Shown here: positions 10,211 through 20,740 of the stretch, one piece after another
How positions within the stretch are numbered: position 1 is the stretch's first letter
Layout of the letters: each line of letters begins with the position of its first letter
From: Xiphydria camelus
Lineage: Eukaryota > Arthropoda > Insecta > Hymenoptera > Xiphydriidae
NCBI GenBank assembly: GCA_963678675.1
Contig: OY783194.1
Coordinates: forward strand, 19,198,278-19,262,277
Length of the DNA stretch: 64,000 bases
Reading direction: 5' to 3'
Notes under the pieces: generated by a model
Seen by the model: only the letters and a program-made list of their open reading frames with translations
Database searches by the model: none
Told to the model about the DNA's origin: nothing
Translations under genes and position numbers: made by a program

Positions 10211-10829
10211 TTAATCGCGAATCGATACTAGACAGCAGAGAGTAAAGAGTCGAGCACACGGAATGCCTCACAAAGATATCACCGTACTATCGGCACTAGA
10301 TATTCCCCTATGCCGGTAACCGCACTACCGGCGTTACATATTCTACTAAATTGGTAGCGATCTCAATTCGTCTCAGGAAATTCGGTTGCCGGATGCTACC
10401 GAATTTCCCAAGCATCCCCAGATAGGATAGCTTAAACGATATCACTACGCGATCACACACGATCGACGACTAATACGCGAAACAAAAAGATAAAGATACT
10501 ACGATACTAACACACACCATTCCGCTACACTTCCACGCGATACACGATAAACGGTAGAGTGCTGTAGATAGAAGTGGGCCACGTTTTTATTTTTGGTTGT
10601 AAAATGGTGAAAAATGAAAATTTTTTCTTAATTTTTTTTAATCGCACGGGTATTCCAAAACGCAACTTGCCATCATAGCAGATGCTTGCAATTAAGTTTT
10701 GAAGTATTTTATTTTTTAAATGGAGAAAAAAGTGTATTTTCCGTGTTTTCCGAAAGTGTAGGGAGAAGTGGTCCACCCAAATTTTTATCTGAAAAAATGC
10801 TGCTAAATACTACAAATTCTTGTCCTGGG

Positions 10830-11911
10830 GGTTTTCAAAGGCGCTGATTACGAATCCGTTGTCAAATTTGCAAAATTTAAAATAGTTTACACGAAATGAG
10901 GGTTAAAAATTGAAAAAACAGTGACTTCAGTAATAATGTTCATTTAATGTCTGGAAAGAAGGAGTAATAAAGTTGGAATGACAAAGGTGTTGCAAAAAAT
11001 TCACAGATCTCGCAATCCTTGCAACTATCGGGGACATTGAAAATGATTCGAAAAATATATAAATGATATTTTATTAACTATGTCTTACAATGCAAAAAAG
11101 AATTATAATCATATAATAGCATATTGTATATTTACCGCGATATTACAAAGTAATTTTTTTTGTTTTACGAATACAATGAACAGGAAATATATAAACTATT
11201 ACAATAACTACAATATATACATTGGGGTGGCACGTCAGATTATGTTAGTTTATCATGTTTTAAGAATTGTCACCAAAGATCTGCACGATAAAAAGTTTTC
11301 TAGAGGTCGCTCACGAATTTTGAAAACTCAAAAACAGTGAAAAATCGATTTTTCTTTTTCATTACATTTTTTTTTTCTTTCTACTTCGAATACAACATAC
11401 ATCTCTAACACTAATCGAATCTAAAATTACTCTGTTTCGTAACTCTCATTTTCTATATAATCCTCAAACTCTCAATATCCTCATCGCTGTCGTAAATCAT
11501 GTCATCATTTTCAGCTCCGAATTAGCATCCTCTTCCTCCTCCTCCTCCGGAATTCAAAAAAGCTTTAGTCGTTTTTCTGATTTCACACTAGCAAACTCGA
11601 GAAGTAGGTACCTTTATTGGTAATAAAAATCTCTCTGTTAAGTATATAAAATAGTTTTTCCTCACTCATACCCATTTCGAGTCCTTTTCCAGCCTATTTT
11701 TAGATCGTAAGTTGGCGTTTTTCCCGCGTGACACCGACCGGGAGTCAGCAGGCTGTCAAAAGATTGTTTAGTCTGAAGTGGGTCCTTTTTCCAAACTGAT
11801 AAACGCAACGTGAAATGAGCCATGTATAGTTCTGTTTATTTTGTTTTGAGAAATGGGCATTCGTGAGGAAAAATAGTACATGTCATTCGGTTGAAATCCT
11901 CGGATTTTTAA
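10830..11911. other. Left arm of the Tigger, no gene
   Basis: AT-rich sequence. Short acidic-looking codon strings on the minus strand near 11470-11560 (DSDEDIES-like) are out of frame with each other, so I do not call a gene. Confidence 0.4.
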
Positions 11912-12001
11912 GACTGTGTTTAATTAGGTCGTAACAAGAGGCCTTCAGCGAGCTTCATCCCCGAACCATGCCTCGTGTTGCGACCTAATTAAACACAGTC
12001 A
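11912..12001. repeat. 90-bp hairpin, ~30-bp arms
   Basis: GACTGTGTTTAATTAGGTCG (11912) mirrors CGACCTAATTAAACACAGTC (ending 12000), with a 27-base loop. It is small enough to be a minimal foldback element or a hairpin RNA precursor; no duplication of the target is evident. Confidence 0.8.
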
Positions 12002-12124
12002 GAAAACCTCGGATTTCCGCGTTATGACATAAGATACTATTTCGATATCCGCTGCCTCATTCATTGATATACCCAACATCCGACCAAACAGATCACCTCG
12101 CGTACTTTATTATTAATTGTTATT

Positions 12125-12190
12125 TTTGGAAACTTATTGGAAACATAATCAGTAGGGGATATAAGCGTGGAAAAACTGTAAAGAAATTAT
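12125..12190. repeat. Half-copy of the foldback family at 2594-2753
   Basis: GGAAACTTATTGGAAACATA, TAGGGGATATAAGCG and AACTGTAAAGAAATTAT match one arm plus centre of that element. Confidence 0.6.
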
Positions 12191-12298
12191 GAAAACAGGC
12201 GAGGAAATAAAAGGCCGAATTGAATATACATTGTCTCTGTTACTGGTATATAAAATATAAATTTATTCCTTGAATTGTTTTTAAACGTTTTAATTAAA

Positions 12299-12490
12299 AC
12301 TATTGTTCGTCTTGTACATTTTCTACTCTATCGCCAGTTGAGTCTACAGCAATAAACATTGGATTATGGTAACTGAAATATGAGACAAAATGTTTAACTC
12401 TCTTCGATAGTATCAATGTTTCTCACAAAAACTGCATCAATCGTAGTGCCTCCTTTCGTAGTGGGATCATTTCTACTATTAACTCTGATT
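12299..12490 (-). pseudogene. Fragment of an EEP-type endonuclease C-terminus (Helitron-like?)
   Basis: About 60 residues can be read on the minus strand: KIRVNSRNDPTTKGGTTID, AVFVRNIDTIEES, then after a one-base frame change FVSYFSYHNPMF and a stop. The GTTIDAVF and SYH-P blocks resemble the last motifs (Asp and SDHxP-like) of the endonuclease-exonuclease-phosphatase domain found in Helitron/PIF1-type mobile elements. I recognise the motif only from memory and the fragment is short. It directly abuts repeat R1, so R1 may be part of the same element family. Confidence 0.45.
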
Positions 12491-12516
12491 TTAAAAGCGG
12501 CTAGCGGGGCAGGGGT

Positions 12517-12795
12517 ATGCTTCGGCTTTTTTCTATGCATGGTGGGATGAGGAAATTCTTCGAAACCACCGAGATGGAGCATGAGAATTGGCGCCGGGAG
12601 AGTACGCAGATTCGGCGCTGTCCGGCTGGTGTTATCCTCGAACAAGTGCACGTGCACCGCAATAGTCGAATTTATTGCGGGTTTGCACTTTGTCCGAGGA
12701 GACCGAAAAGCAGAGGGTTTCTGTGCCCTCCCGCCAGGCTCCTGAAATCTGAGCACGCGGTCGAGGGGCCCTTCGCTTGCGACCCGGCGCCCGTC
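12517..12795 (-). repeat. GC-rich interspersed repeat R1, copy 2 (inverted)
   Basis: It is the reverse complement of 2320-2592 over about 270 bases, without an indel in the parts I aligned. Differences fall at all codon positions. Confidence 0.75.
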
Positions 12796-13229
12796 ACTAC
12801 AGTACAGGGAATGCGGTGCGCATGTGCAAACCATTTCCACCTCCAGTGGGCCTACGGTGCCGTACCCCCTCCAGAGGAGCGCGTTAAGGCTAAATGTACC
12901 GTGTTTGGTTCAAAATTTTGCCACCACGTGGCAGCACCAAAATGAGCGAATTTTACTTGACGATTTTCTCCCAAACGAACGGTTCATTTTTTAATCTGTA
13001 AACGGATTCTTGACTGTTTTCAATGTAGAATTTAATGAAATTGGTTATTAAAATTTTAAGTTGAAAAATTTTACAAAAAAAATGCTTAAAAAACGCCAAA
13101 ACTGTACTTTTGTAAAAAAATAGGGTTATAGAGACAAACAAGAAGTCTAACTGATAATTGCTGCGAATTCGAATTTTGATTCTACCCAAAAACGTGATCG
13201 TAATCAGTAATTTCTGTATTCAACCGAGC

Positions 13230-13410
13230 GCTGGCGTGGCGAGCGAAGATAGCGAGACGGGGCGGGGCGAGCTTGCTTTCCACGCTCTCGCGGTCGGCCT
13301 TCCTGGACGTGTCTCCGCAAGAGTGTATGTAGTAGGTGCCGGCTTGAAAAAGGGCGCGAAGCATGAGACAGAGCGTGGCTACAGAGTGGGGCAGGTTCAG
13401 GAGAAATAAA
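13230..13410 (+). repeat. Repeat R2, copy 1
   Basis: CACGCTCTCGCGGTCGGCCT, GCGAAGCATGAGACAGAGCG and GGGGCAGGTTCAGGAGAAAT recur in the same order at 15257-15365. Frames across it are not conserved. Confidence 0.75.
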
Positions 13411-14029
13411 ACGGTGTAGTCTCGCTTTACTAATAGTCCAGTCAAATTTCTGTTCAAATCGAAAATTGAGACATAATGGTGAAAACTTGGCAAAAGTTAT
13501 ATTTTGATGTTATTAATAGAGGGAACATATTAAAAGAAGTATCACCCCCCGGCGAAGGGTGTAAAAAATGTTTATTGTTGAAAAATCGGTTCTTCGCTAA
13601 TATTTTGAAAAATACGTGATCCATTGAAAAACAGTTACGACAAAAGTTGTATATAATAAAATTATCTACAAAAAAGGTTATACACTTTTTAGCCTATCTT
13701 CAACCCCTAAGAAGCTAGGACCTCCAGATGAGTTTGAATGTTCAAATATTCACAACAAATCCAAAAATGAAGATTTTTACAATCTTTTTTTTGTAACCCG
13801 TTTAGAAAGATCTCATCATTTTTCCTAGCGAAACCAAATTTTGTTTTTCATTGTTGTTTACACATGATTGATTTTTAAAGTTTTCAATGCTTGAATTTAC
13901 ATAGAAATTCGCAATGAAAAATTTTTTAAATTATACCATCATTTATTTTGGATTGTTTCTGAAGAAAGAAGATAGATAGCAATTCAATATATCTTGCCTG
14001 GTTTGCAAGATATGCTAAATTGAATATGA

Positions 14030-14272
14030 AGGGTACAGGGGTAAAAGAGGGAATGTCAAAAAAAAACAAATTTACAGGACAGCAAATTTGCGCGCGGACA
14101 TCCCCTCTATTTGCATGTTATGCTAAAATTTTAAACGTCTGTATCTCTTGACTGTACCTTTATTGCCTGTAATCCTTTGCCAGCTGAAAGAATGCGAAAT
14201 TTTCAACTAGATGGTGTAGAAATGACGAATTGGCTAAATTGTGACATTCCCCCTTTTACCCCTGTACCCTTC
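14030..14272. repeat. Inverted repeat, ~33-bp arms
   Basis: GAAGGGTACAGGGGTAAAAG at 14031 mirrors CTTTTACCCCTGTACCCTTC near 14248-14271. The right arm is also the start of repeat R3. Confidence 0.75.
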
Positions 14273-14430
14273 CTATAGTGTCGCACCGTTTTCACTCTCG
14301 TCGCTCTGACGTTTGTGTGCGAGCGCTGCTGCAGTTGTCTGCGAGTGTCAGTGAAATAAGGGGGCCTTTCTCGAGTCACTCGCATTAGCTTCTTTCCAGC
14401 GCCTCCTAGGAAAACGGTTCTAATTGTCAA
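14243..14430 (+). repeat. Repeat R3, copy 1
   Basis: TTTTACCCCTGTACCCTTC, TGTCGCACCG, GCTGCTGCAGTTGTCTGCGA and CCAGCGCCTCCT..AAACGGTTCTA recur in order at 15800-16065, where an extra segment is inserted. Confidence 0.75.
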
Positions 14431-14489
14431 AAAATTATTCAGTAAAATTTTCATGTCAATAAATCAAAACAACAATTTAATATATTAAT

Positions 14490-14883
14490 ATGATTTCAAA
14501 TATGTACTACTGGATTCAAAGAAAAATGATTTTCATAATTCCCATCGTTGTCGATATCTTCATTATCTTCGTCACTGCTACTCCAGTCCGTGGCTTGATC
14601 GTTGTCAATATTGCCTTCTCCGCCAGTTTCTGTATTAATGTAATATAATTATGAATAGTCACAAATTGATGTAAGTATAATAATTTGACATAATAATTAC
14701 ATAGGTGATAGAGTTTGTAGAGAATCACTGACATAATTTAGTAGCTGATCCCCTTTAAACCATTTAAAATGGTATTGGCCATATTGACAACGATCAAGCC
14801 ACGGACTGGAGTACCAGTGACGAAGATAATGAAGAAAATCATTACATATTTCTTTGAATCCAGTAATACATATTTGAAATCAT
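14490..14883. repeat. Foldback element, ~110-bp arms
   Basis: 14490-14612 and 14777-14883 are reverse complements with a few gaps, sharing GCCACGGACTGGAGTA, GACGAAGATAATGAAGA and TTTGAATCCAGTA. One arm read on the minus strand could encode an acidic DWSSSDEDNED string. That hints the palindrome captured part of a transposase N-terminus; this is speculative. Confidence 0.7.
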
Positions 14884-15256
14884 ATCAAAACAATATTGAT
14901 TAATTTATTCAATTTTTGTTTCATTGATTTCTTGATATGAACATTGTACTGAATAATGTGTTGAAAATTTATTTTTTAATCATATTTAATTGTATATTAT
15001 GAAATTTTCCGATAAATCCAAAAAAACACTGTTCAACATATCATAACTGAGTAAATGAAAGATGCGCAGCAAAAGATCGCAATAGATCGAATCGCTCATC
15101 CATGAGCTTTCGCTCATTATTCATTTGCACCCGCTTGCATATACTTATGTCGGGGATCTTTCTTAGCTCTATTGGGACATACACAGAGAAACTTACAGCC
15201 TTTATAAAATAACGAAGGTCTGGCCGTCGCGGGCTCTTGGGCTAAGTATTTCACAC

Positions 15257-15421
15257 TCTCGCGGTCGGCCTGCCTCGACGTATCTCGCGCGTGCCGGCAT
15301 TGGAAAGACCGCGAAGCATGAGACAGAGCGTAGCGCGAGTGAGGCAGGTTCAGGAGAAATGAAACGAGCCCCTCGACCGCGTGCTCAAATTTCAGGAGCC
15401 TCGCAGGAGGGCATGGAAACA
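15257..15421 (+). repeat. Repeat R2 copy 2 fused to an R1 fragment
   Basis: R2 landmarks at 15257-15365 are followed without a gap by the R1 landmarks CCCTCGACCGCGTGCTC and GAGGGCATGGAAAC (15363-15421). In the other R2 copy no R1 follows. Confidence 0.65.
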
Positions 15422-15507
15422 CTGTGCGGCGGTGTTTGTTTATGCGTCGAAGAAACTATTGGGGTCCACCCCTAACTTGCACAGTCTGAGATGTCCCTTA
15501 TATTAGT

Positions 15508-15750
15508 GTATACTCCCGCCTCGCTCCCGAGGATCTACGGGGGGGGGGGGGGGGTCGGCGAGCGTAGCGTATCGAAAATTACTGATTAGGATAGAGATAC
15601 TGATTGTTGCAGAATTTCCGACACGGTTTTGATTTCGCATTGAACGGGTATATGTCTGTATAAGTGACTATTTTTGAAAAAGTGACCTTTTCAGTTTTTT
15701 TCTTGTAGAAAAATGTTTATAATAAACTGTAATTTCTTATAAACCAATTG
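15508..15750 (+). repeat. Repeat R4, copy 1, with a 16-base G run
   Basis: CCTCGCTCCCGAGGATCTAC, CCGACACGGTTTTGA, TTGAACGGGTATATGTCT and TTTATAATAAACTGTAATTT match 16572-16860. Copy 1 has an uninterrupted G tract (15539-15554) where copy 2 has about 60 bases of unique GC-rich sequence. Confidence 0.78.
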
Positions 15751-15799
15751 AAGATAGAAGAATACGGTATACGGATGAAGAGCACGTAGCAACGGCTTC

Positions 15800-16065
15800 C
15801 CTCTTTTACCCCTGTACCCTTCATATATTGTCGCACCGGTCTCACTCTCGTCGTCCTGACGTTTGTGTGTGCGTGCTGCTGCAGTTGTCTGCGAGTGTCA
15901 GTGAGACAGAGGGTTGCTGTCGACGTTTCGAAGTAACTGTTCCGTTGCAAGGGTTTCGTAGTAATGCGACCATGAATACCTCGCCAACCTACGAGCCCAG
16001 GCAGTATGCATTATTTTATTTGCATTAGCTTTTTTCCAGCGCCTCCTCGGTAAACGGTTCTACTT
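15800..16065 (+). repeat. Repeat R3, copy 2
   Basis: It matches 14243-14430 at both ends and carries about 80 extra bases in the middle. Confidence 0.7.
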
Positions 16066-16194
16066 TTGGTTGATCAACAAAATTGATTCAATTTCATTGA
16101 ACAGTGCTTTGAGTGAACAAATATGTATAAGTAAATGGTACATAAGTGTACGAAGGAACGTTTAATTAATTTTTCATTTGCAAGCACCGTGCCA

Positions 16195-16260
16195 CGTTAG
16201 CTAACATGGAAATAATCCCCTCCTATTAAGAAACACTGGATTAATTCCATGTTATCTAAC
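16195..16260. repeat. Short hairpin
   Basis: TTAGCTAACATGGAA pairs with TTCCATGTTATCTAA around a ~35-base loop. Confidence 0.55.
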
Positions 16261-16571
16261 GCGAAATTAAATGTGCACGGTATTAGAAAATAAAAAGTTG
16301 ATAAATAATCAATGTCTCTTCTACGCCTTCGTATTAGTATACGCCTTGTGCGTATCTCGAAAGTGCGCCGAAAGCGCCGCGTAGTGGCCAAGATTGGCAC
16401 AAATGGGTTACACTGTCAACCAATCAGACCTTCCGGCTTGTGCTTATACAGGCAAACCTAAGTGTACATGTGACCACATGTATAGTCGTACACCCCCGTG
16501 CCGTGTAACCCAGTACAGCACTTTTTGCTCACCAGGCGAGTAAGGCGGCGCCACCATCGATGCGCACAATG

Positions 16572-16860
16572 CGTATACTCTCGCCTCGCTCCCGAGGATC
16601 TACGGGGTGGAGCATCGCGAAGCGGCATGGGGGAGTTGGCGAGCGTAGTGAGCAGAGGGCGGAGCCCCCTACTCTGTTAAAAATTACTAATTACGATGGA
16701 GATACTGCTTGCTGCAGAATTCCCGACACGGTTTTGAATTCACATTGAACGGGTATATGTCTCTATAAGTGGCTTTTTTTGAAAAAGTGAATTTTTCAGT
16801 TTTTTTCTTTTAGAAGTATGTTTATAATAAACTGTAATTTTTTATAAACCAATTTCATTA
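16572..16860 (+). repeat. Repeat R4, copy 2
   Basis: See 15508-15750. It includes GGCGAGCGTAGTGAGCAGAG and GGGCGGAGCCCCCT, also echoed at 1690-1737. Confidence 0.75.
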
Positions 16861-17114
16861 AATTCGATACATGAACAATTAATAAATCCGTTTTCAGAAT
16901 GAACATATGTGCAGCCGTTTCCGAATAAATTACCAAGTAAATTTTGCCCTAACAGTGCAGCCATCTATTGAAAAAATTTCATACTATTTGTCGGGGACAT
17001 TTAGCCTTAAACGCCGAATAGTTCTTTCTTCGAGCTCGTGTTTTTTTCTTCGTCCCGCGTAGCTGCCTCACCACCCGTACCACTACATAGTACCATCACC
17101 CGTACCCACTCTCA

Positions 17115-17389
17115 GGGCCGGTTTTACCAACACGGTATAAACGCGGTATAGCGCTATACTGAGAATAACCAGCAATAAGCCTTAAGGCCATCACACGTGA
17201 AAAAACGTAAGCAGTAACAGTAAAGATTGACCAATCAGAAAGCCTGTTTAAGCATAATTCCGTAAGAATAGTATTTCTGATTGGTCAATCCTTACTGTTA
17301 CTGCTTACGTTTTTTCACGTGTGATGGCCTTTACGGGTATTCTCAGTATAGCGCTATACCGCGTTTATACCTGTTGGTAAAACCGGCCC
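17115..17389. mobile_element. Harbinger-like foldback MITE (275 bp)
   Basis: The element is almost entirely palindromic: GGGCCGGTTTTACCAAC at 17115 mirrors GTTGGTAAAACCGGCCC ending at 17389, and ~115-base arms include TATAGCGCTATAC and CACGTGTGATGGCC. The flanks are TCA (17112-17114) and TCA (17390-17392), a 3-bp duplication. The GGGCCGGTT start equals the end of the Harbinger element at 59993, which suggests mobilisation by a Harbinger transposase. Confidence 0.87.
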
Positions 17390-17490
17390 TCAGTCTACTA
17401 CATACACACGGTAGAGAGCGCTAGAGTGGGGGCTTTCCGGTGGCGCACGCACGAGAGCGCTAGAGTGGGGAGCGCGACATATCCGTCTTA

Positions 17491-18521
17491 GGCTGGCCGC
17501 ATACTTACTACTATCGGATCTGATTGTCTGAAACGATTGTCGGATCCGGAAATCTGAAGTTCAAAATACTCTAAGTTTATATGACCCTACCGCACACTGC
17601 CGATCCGATGTCGGATCGGACGTCCGATTCGGATGCGACTTACCGTCGGAGGGCGGCCGCACACTTACTACTATCGGATCCGATTGTCTGAAACGATTGT
17701 CGGATCCGGAAATCTGAAGTTCAAAATACTCTAAGTTTATATGATCCTACCGCACACTGCCGATCCGATGTCGGATCGGACGTCCGAGTCGGATGCAGGC
17801 CGAAGGCGTCCGACCGTCCTACCGACTATCGGAAGGCGCGTTCTCTACGATTGTTTTTATATACTACGCAGCAAACATACGATTGTGTTTCGGCAAGCGC
17901 AACAGCGACTCGATCCAGTTTTCCAATTTCAGGGGGGCACGGGCACCCTCTGTCCTTCGCTAGTCGCCTTCCAAGTCAGTCGTCTCAAGATCAGTTGTGG
18001 TCTATGAGAGTCGACTTTTGAATGCAAACTGGTGAAATCATGTGTGTTCCGTCTCACGATAGACGGACATTACACATCATTTCGTACCGTTTGATATATC
18101 ACGACCACGAAAATACCTCGACATCTATAATTAATATTGCCATCAGCGAAGCATATACGAAGCGTACCGCAGAATATGTACAGTGCATTCACAGCGTGTA
18201 AGCACCTAGACAAGGAATGTAAATATCTGGACACGGAAAGTTGGACTTTCCCGATCGAGCCTCCCGTTGGGTTGTTACCAAGGACGGTTTACAGCCTTTT
18301 TACGGGCGTTTTTATTGCCCGCAATTTCGAGTTTTCTTTCACGAGTCCCGCGCATGACGAGGACTCGGTCCCTAATATCCTTGCGTCTCAATACCGTTTC
18401 CGACAATCGGATCCGATAGTAGTAAGAGTCTGACGCATTTTGTCGTATGTCTGCGGTAGTCTTCCGATCCGACAATCGTTTCAGACAGTCGGATCCGATA
18501 GTAGTAAGTATTCGGCCAGCC
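17491..18521. mobile_element. Harbinger-like non-autonomous element (1031 bp) with TTA duplication
   Basis: GGCTGGCCGCATACTTACTA at 17491 mirrors TAGTAAGTATTCGGCCAGCC ending at 18521. TTA flanks both ends (17488-17490, 18522-18524). The left terminal segment is duplicated in tandem (17503-17652 and 17653-17800, ~150 bp each, with TGTCGGATCGGACGTCCGA), and another inverted copy lies near 18395-18430. No credible gene is present. Confidence 0.82.
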
Positions 18522-18622
18522 TTAAACTGGCTCGTCGAAAACCTAGAAATGTCCCCCCATATACGGGAACATAAACATTTTCAATGTTAAAAAACATTTT
18601 GCAGTGTTCACAAGCACAGATT

Positions 18623-20660
18623 TTAGGCGCAATTGGCGCACGTGAAGTCGGTGCAGTTGGTCATATCGACGCACTTTAAGTGGAAGGGTCTGTCGCAGTT
18701 ATCGCACTCGATGGAGTTTTTTCTTGTCAGCTTTGCTGACATCAATTTATTGCAAACCATGCAAAAATCGATGTCGTCATCTGAAGAAACCGAAGACTTT
18801 CTTTTTTTGCCTTCTTTCGCAGCTGATTGTGAAGAATTGGCCTTTTTGGAAACTTTCGTTGGTATCTGCGATTTTTGACGCCGTGCAGCTTCTTCCGCAA
18901 CCTCTCTATTTTCAGGGGATGTACTGATGCTGCTTCTCATCGGTTTGCGGCCACGATTGGATTTCTGCTTCGGAGCGACATAATTAAGCGGTCCAATACA
19001 GTCCAATATTAAACGTGTCGCTGATGTAGACGCGGTTGAAGTAGATGTTGAAGTAGATGTTGTTGACTCTTCTCGCGCCCCAGGCTCTTCTTCAACTCTA
19101 ACAAGTTGTTGGAGTTCGTCTTCCTTCTGAACAACTTGATTTTCAACAACTTGGTGCTCTCCGTTAAGGGTTGCAGCCACAAAATCGTCCTCGTCAAAAA
19201 TTTCTGGATTAAATGGGAAAATTCCGGTTTTCTCAAAACCTACAGCGATGTTTCGAGTGTTGAGACTATTACGCAGGGCAATGGCAACAATTTCAGGCAC
19301 ATGCTGGATTTCCAGTCGCAGACCAATATGATTCTTTGATCATGCATCGCATTGAATGTAGTAGGATCTTTTGACCGGCCCAAACACACCAACGTCTAAA
19401 GGCTGAAGCCGATGGCTGCAATGAGGCGGCAATGTCAGAATGGTGATACCATGTTCAAGGGCGAGATCGATAACTTCAATAGTGACGTGCGATCGGTGAT
19501 TGTCCATTAACAATAATAAAGGATTCTCTTTTGACGCATGTGCAAATTTGACGAAGTGTCGCATGAACTGGACAAAGTCAACGGCAGTCATCTACCCTGA
19601 GCCTTTCGCGAAGCCGACGGCGCTTGGTGTGGCATTGTACATGAATGATGTTTTCATATTTTTGCGCGGGAACAAATAAAAAGGAGGAATGAAATCTCCA
19701 CCAGCACTAACAGCCGTCACCATCGTCACATTTGTACCATGTTCTGCAGATGAGTGCAAATCAACCCTCGAACCTTTTGCAGCAACGACTTTAACGGTTT
19801 TCGTCGGAACCGTAGGGAATCCGGTTTCATCTGCATTCCAAATACGGGCTGGAGGGAACGGATGTTCATCCAACACAGCACGAAGCAGACGGAAAAAGTC
19901 GTCGACAGTTTCTTTATTGAATGCTTTTGCTCTATTCTCGCTGGTTGATATTGGCGTGCGCAAAGAGAGGCGTGGGTGGCGTTTCATAAAGGCGTAATAC
20001 CAATCTGCTGGCCATGTCCGTTTCATCCCATCCGTCCGGGTAATCGATTCCCATTTTCTTGGCATACTGAAAGACTACCTTGCGTATGTTGTTTATGGTG
20101 AGACCATAGTGTAGTTCAGAGCACTTGATGATGTATTCATTCAGTTCTTTTTCCTGGGCTGCAGTGAAAATCTGTCAATAAACGAAATAAAAACATTCGT
20201 TAAAAAACAAAAAATTCAACAGATATGGTAGTGTATAGAAAGCATGAGCCACACAAAAATTAAACAATTAAAAAATTGAACAATTATTGAAAAACAATTT
20301 GTCAACTAATGATAAGTAAATATTCAGTTAACAAGAGATAGAGAAATGTAAACAAATATCTACCGTTTTTCCACCGTGTGCAGGTCGTTCTTGTAGGATA
20401 TCTAACAATTGTGCGTCGGTAACAGCGGCAATATCCGGATATCGGTCGGTCGCAAGTTTCAAGTAGCGTTGAAAAGACGATCTGCTAACATCGGTAGCAG
20501 CAGAAGCAACACGCCCCGATATTTTATTTATTTTCACTTGCTTTATAGCAGCAATCAATTTTTCATAATTCACCTCTTTTTTGGGAGTTTCCTTTTTTTG
20601 GGAGGCATGATGGCTGAAATGATAAAAATAAGTAAATAAGACATTTGCATAATTGATCAA
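18623..20660 (-). pseudogene. Tigger/jerky-type transposase with C-terminal PHD-like finger (disrupted)
   Basis: Exon 1 (from ~20610) carries an HTH (NKISGRVASAATDVSRSSFQ) and ends at a G|GTAGAT donor near 20363. Exon 2 starts after TTTATTGACAG at about 20173 with FTAAQEKELNEYI. The second HTH (ADWYYAFMKRHPRLSLR) and the DDE core follow: WNADETGFP, LLLLMDNHRSHV, LQPLDVGVFGPVKR. The chain ends in an acidic and Lys-rich tail and a zinc finger CMVC...CDNCDRPFHLKC...CANC. Damage: one frameshift near 20035 and two in-frame stops (about 19592 and 19340) at positions where Trp codons would fit. The three catalytic Asp codons are still present. It is the gene of the element at 10557-21100. Confidence 0.9.
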
Positions 20661-20715
20661 AACACTTTACTGTGCAAAAAACGGCATTACTCAAGTGGCC
20701 CATGTCTGTCCACAA

Positions 20716-20740
20716 ATAGTGGCCCACTTCTATCTACAAG
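20716..20740 (+). promoter_or_regulatory. Internal copy of the Tigger terminal motif
   Basis: GTGGCCCACTTCTATCTACA repeats the right terminal repeat (GTGGCCCACTTCTGTCTACA, ~21076-21095) in the same orientation about 360 bases inside. It is a likely subterminal transposase-binding site lying just upstream of the transposase start. Confidence 0.55.

Larger units (their letters stand above)
12888..17006. mobile_element. 4.1-kb TTAA element without coding capacity (Kolobok-like)
   Basis: GGCTAAATGTACCG at 12888 mirrors GGGACATTTAGCC ending at 17006, with TTAA at 12884-12887 and 17007-17010. Similarity continues inward for ~80 bases (GTGGCAGCACCA / ATGGCTGCACTG, then ATTTTACTTGACGATTT / AAATTTACTTGGTAATTT). 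The interior has no transposase, only repeated GC-rich modules (R2, R3, R4) and hairpins. It is large for a MITE, so it is probably itself a host of nested repeats. Confidence 0.65.
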
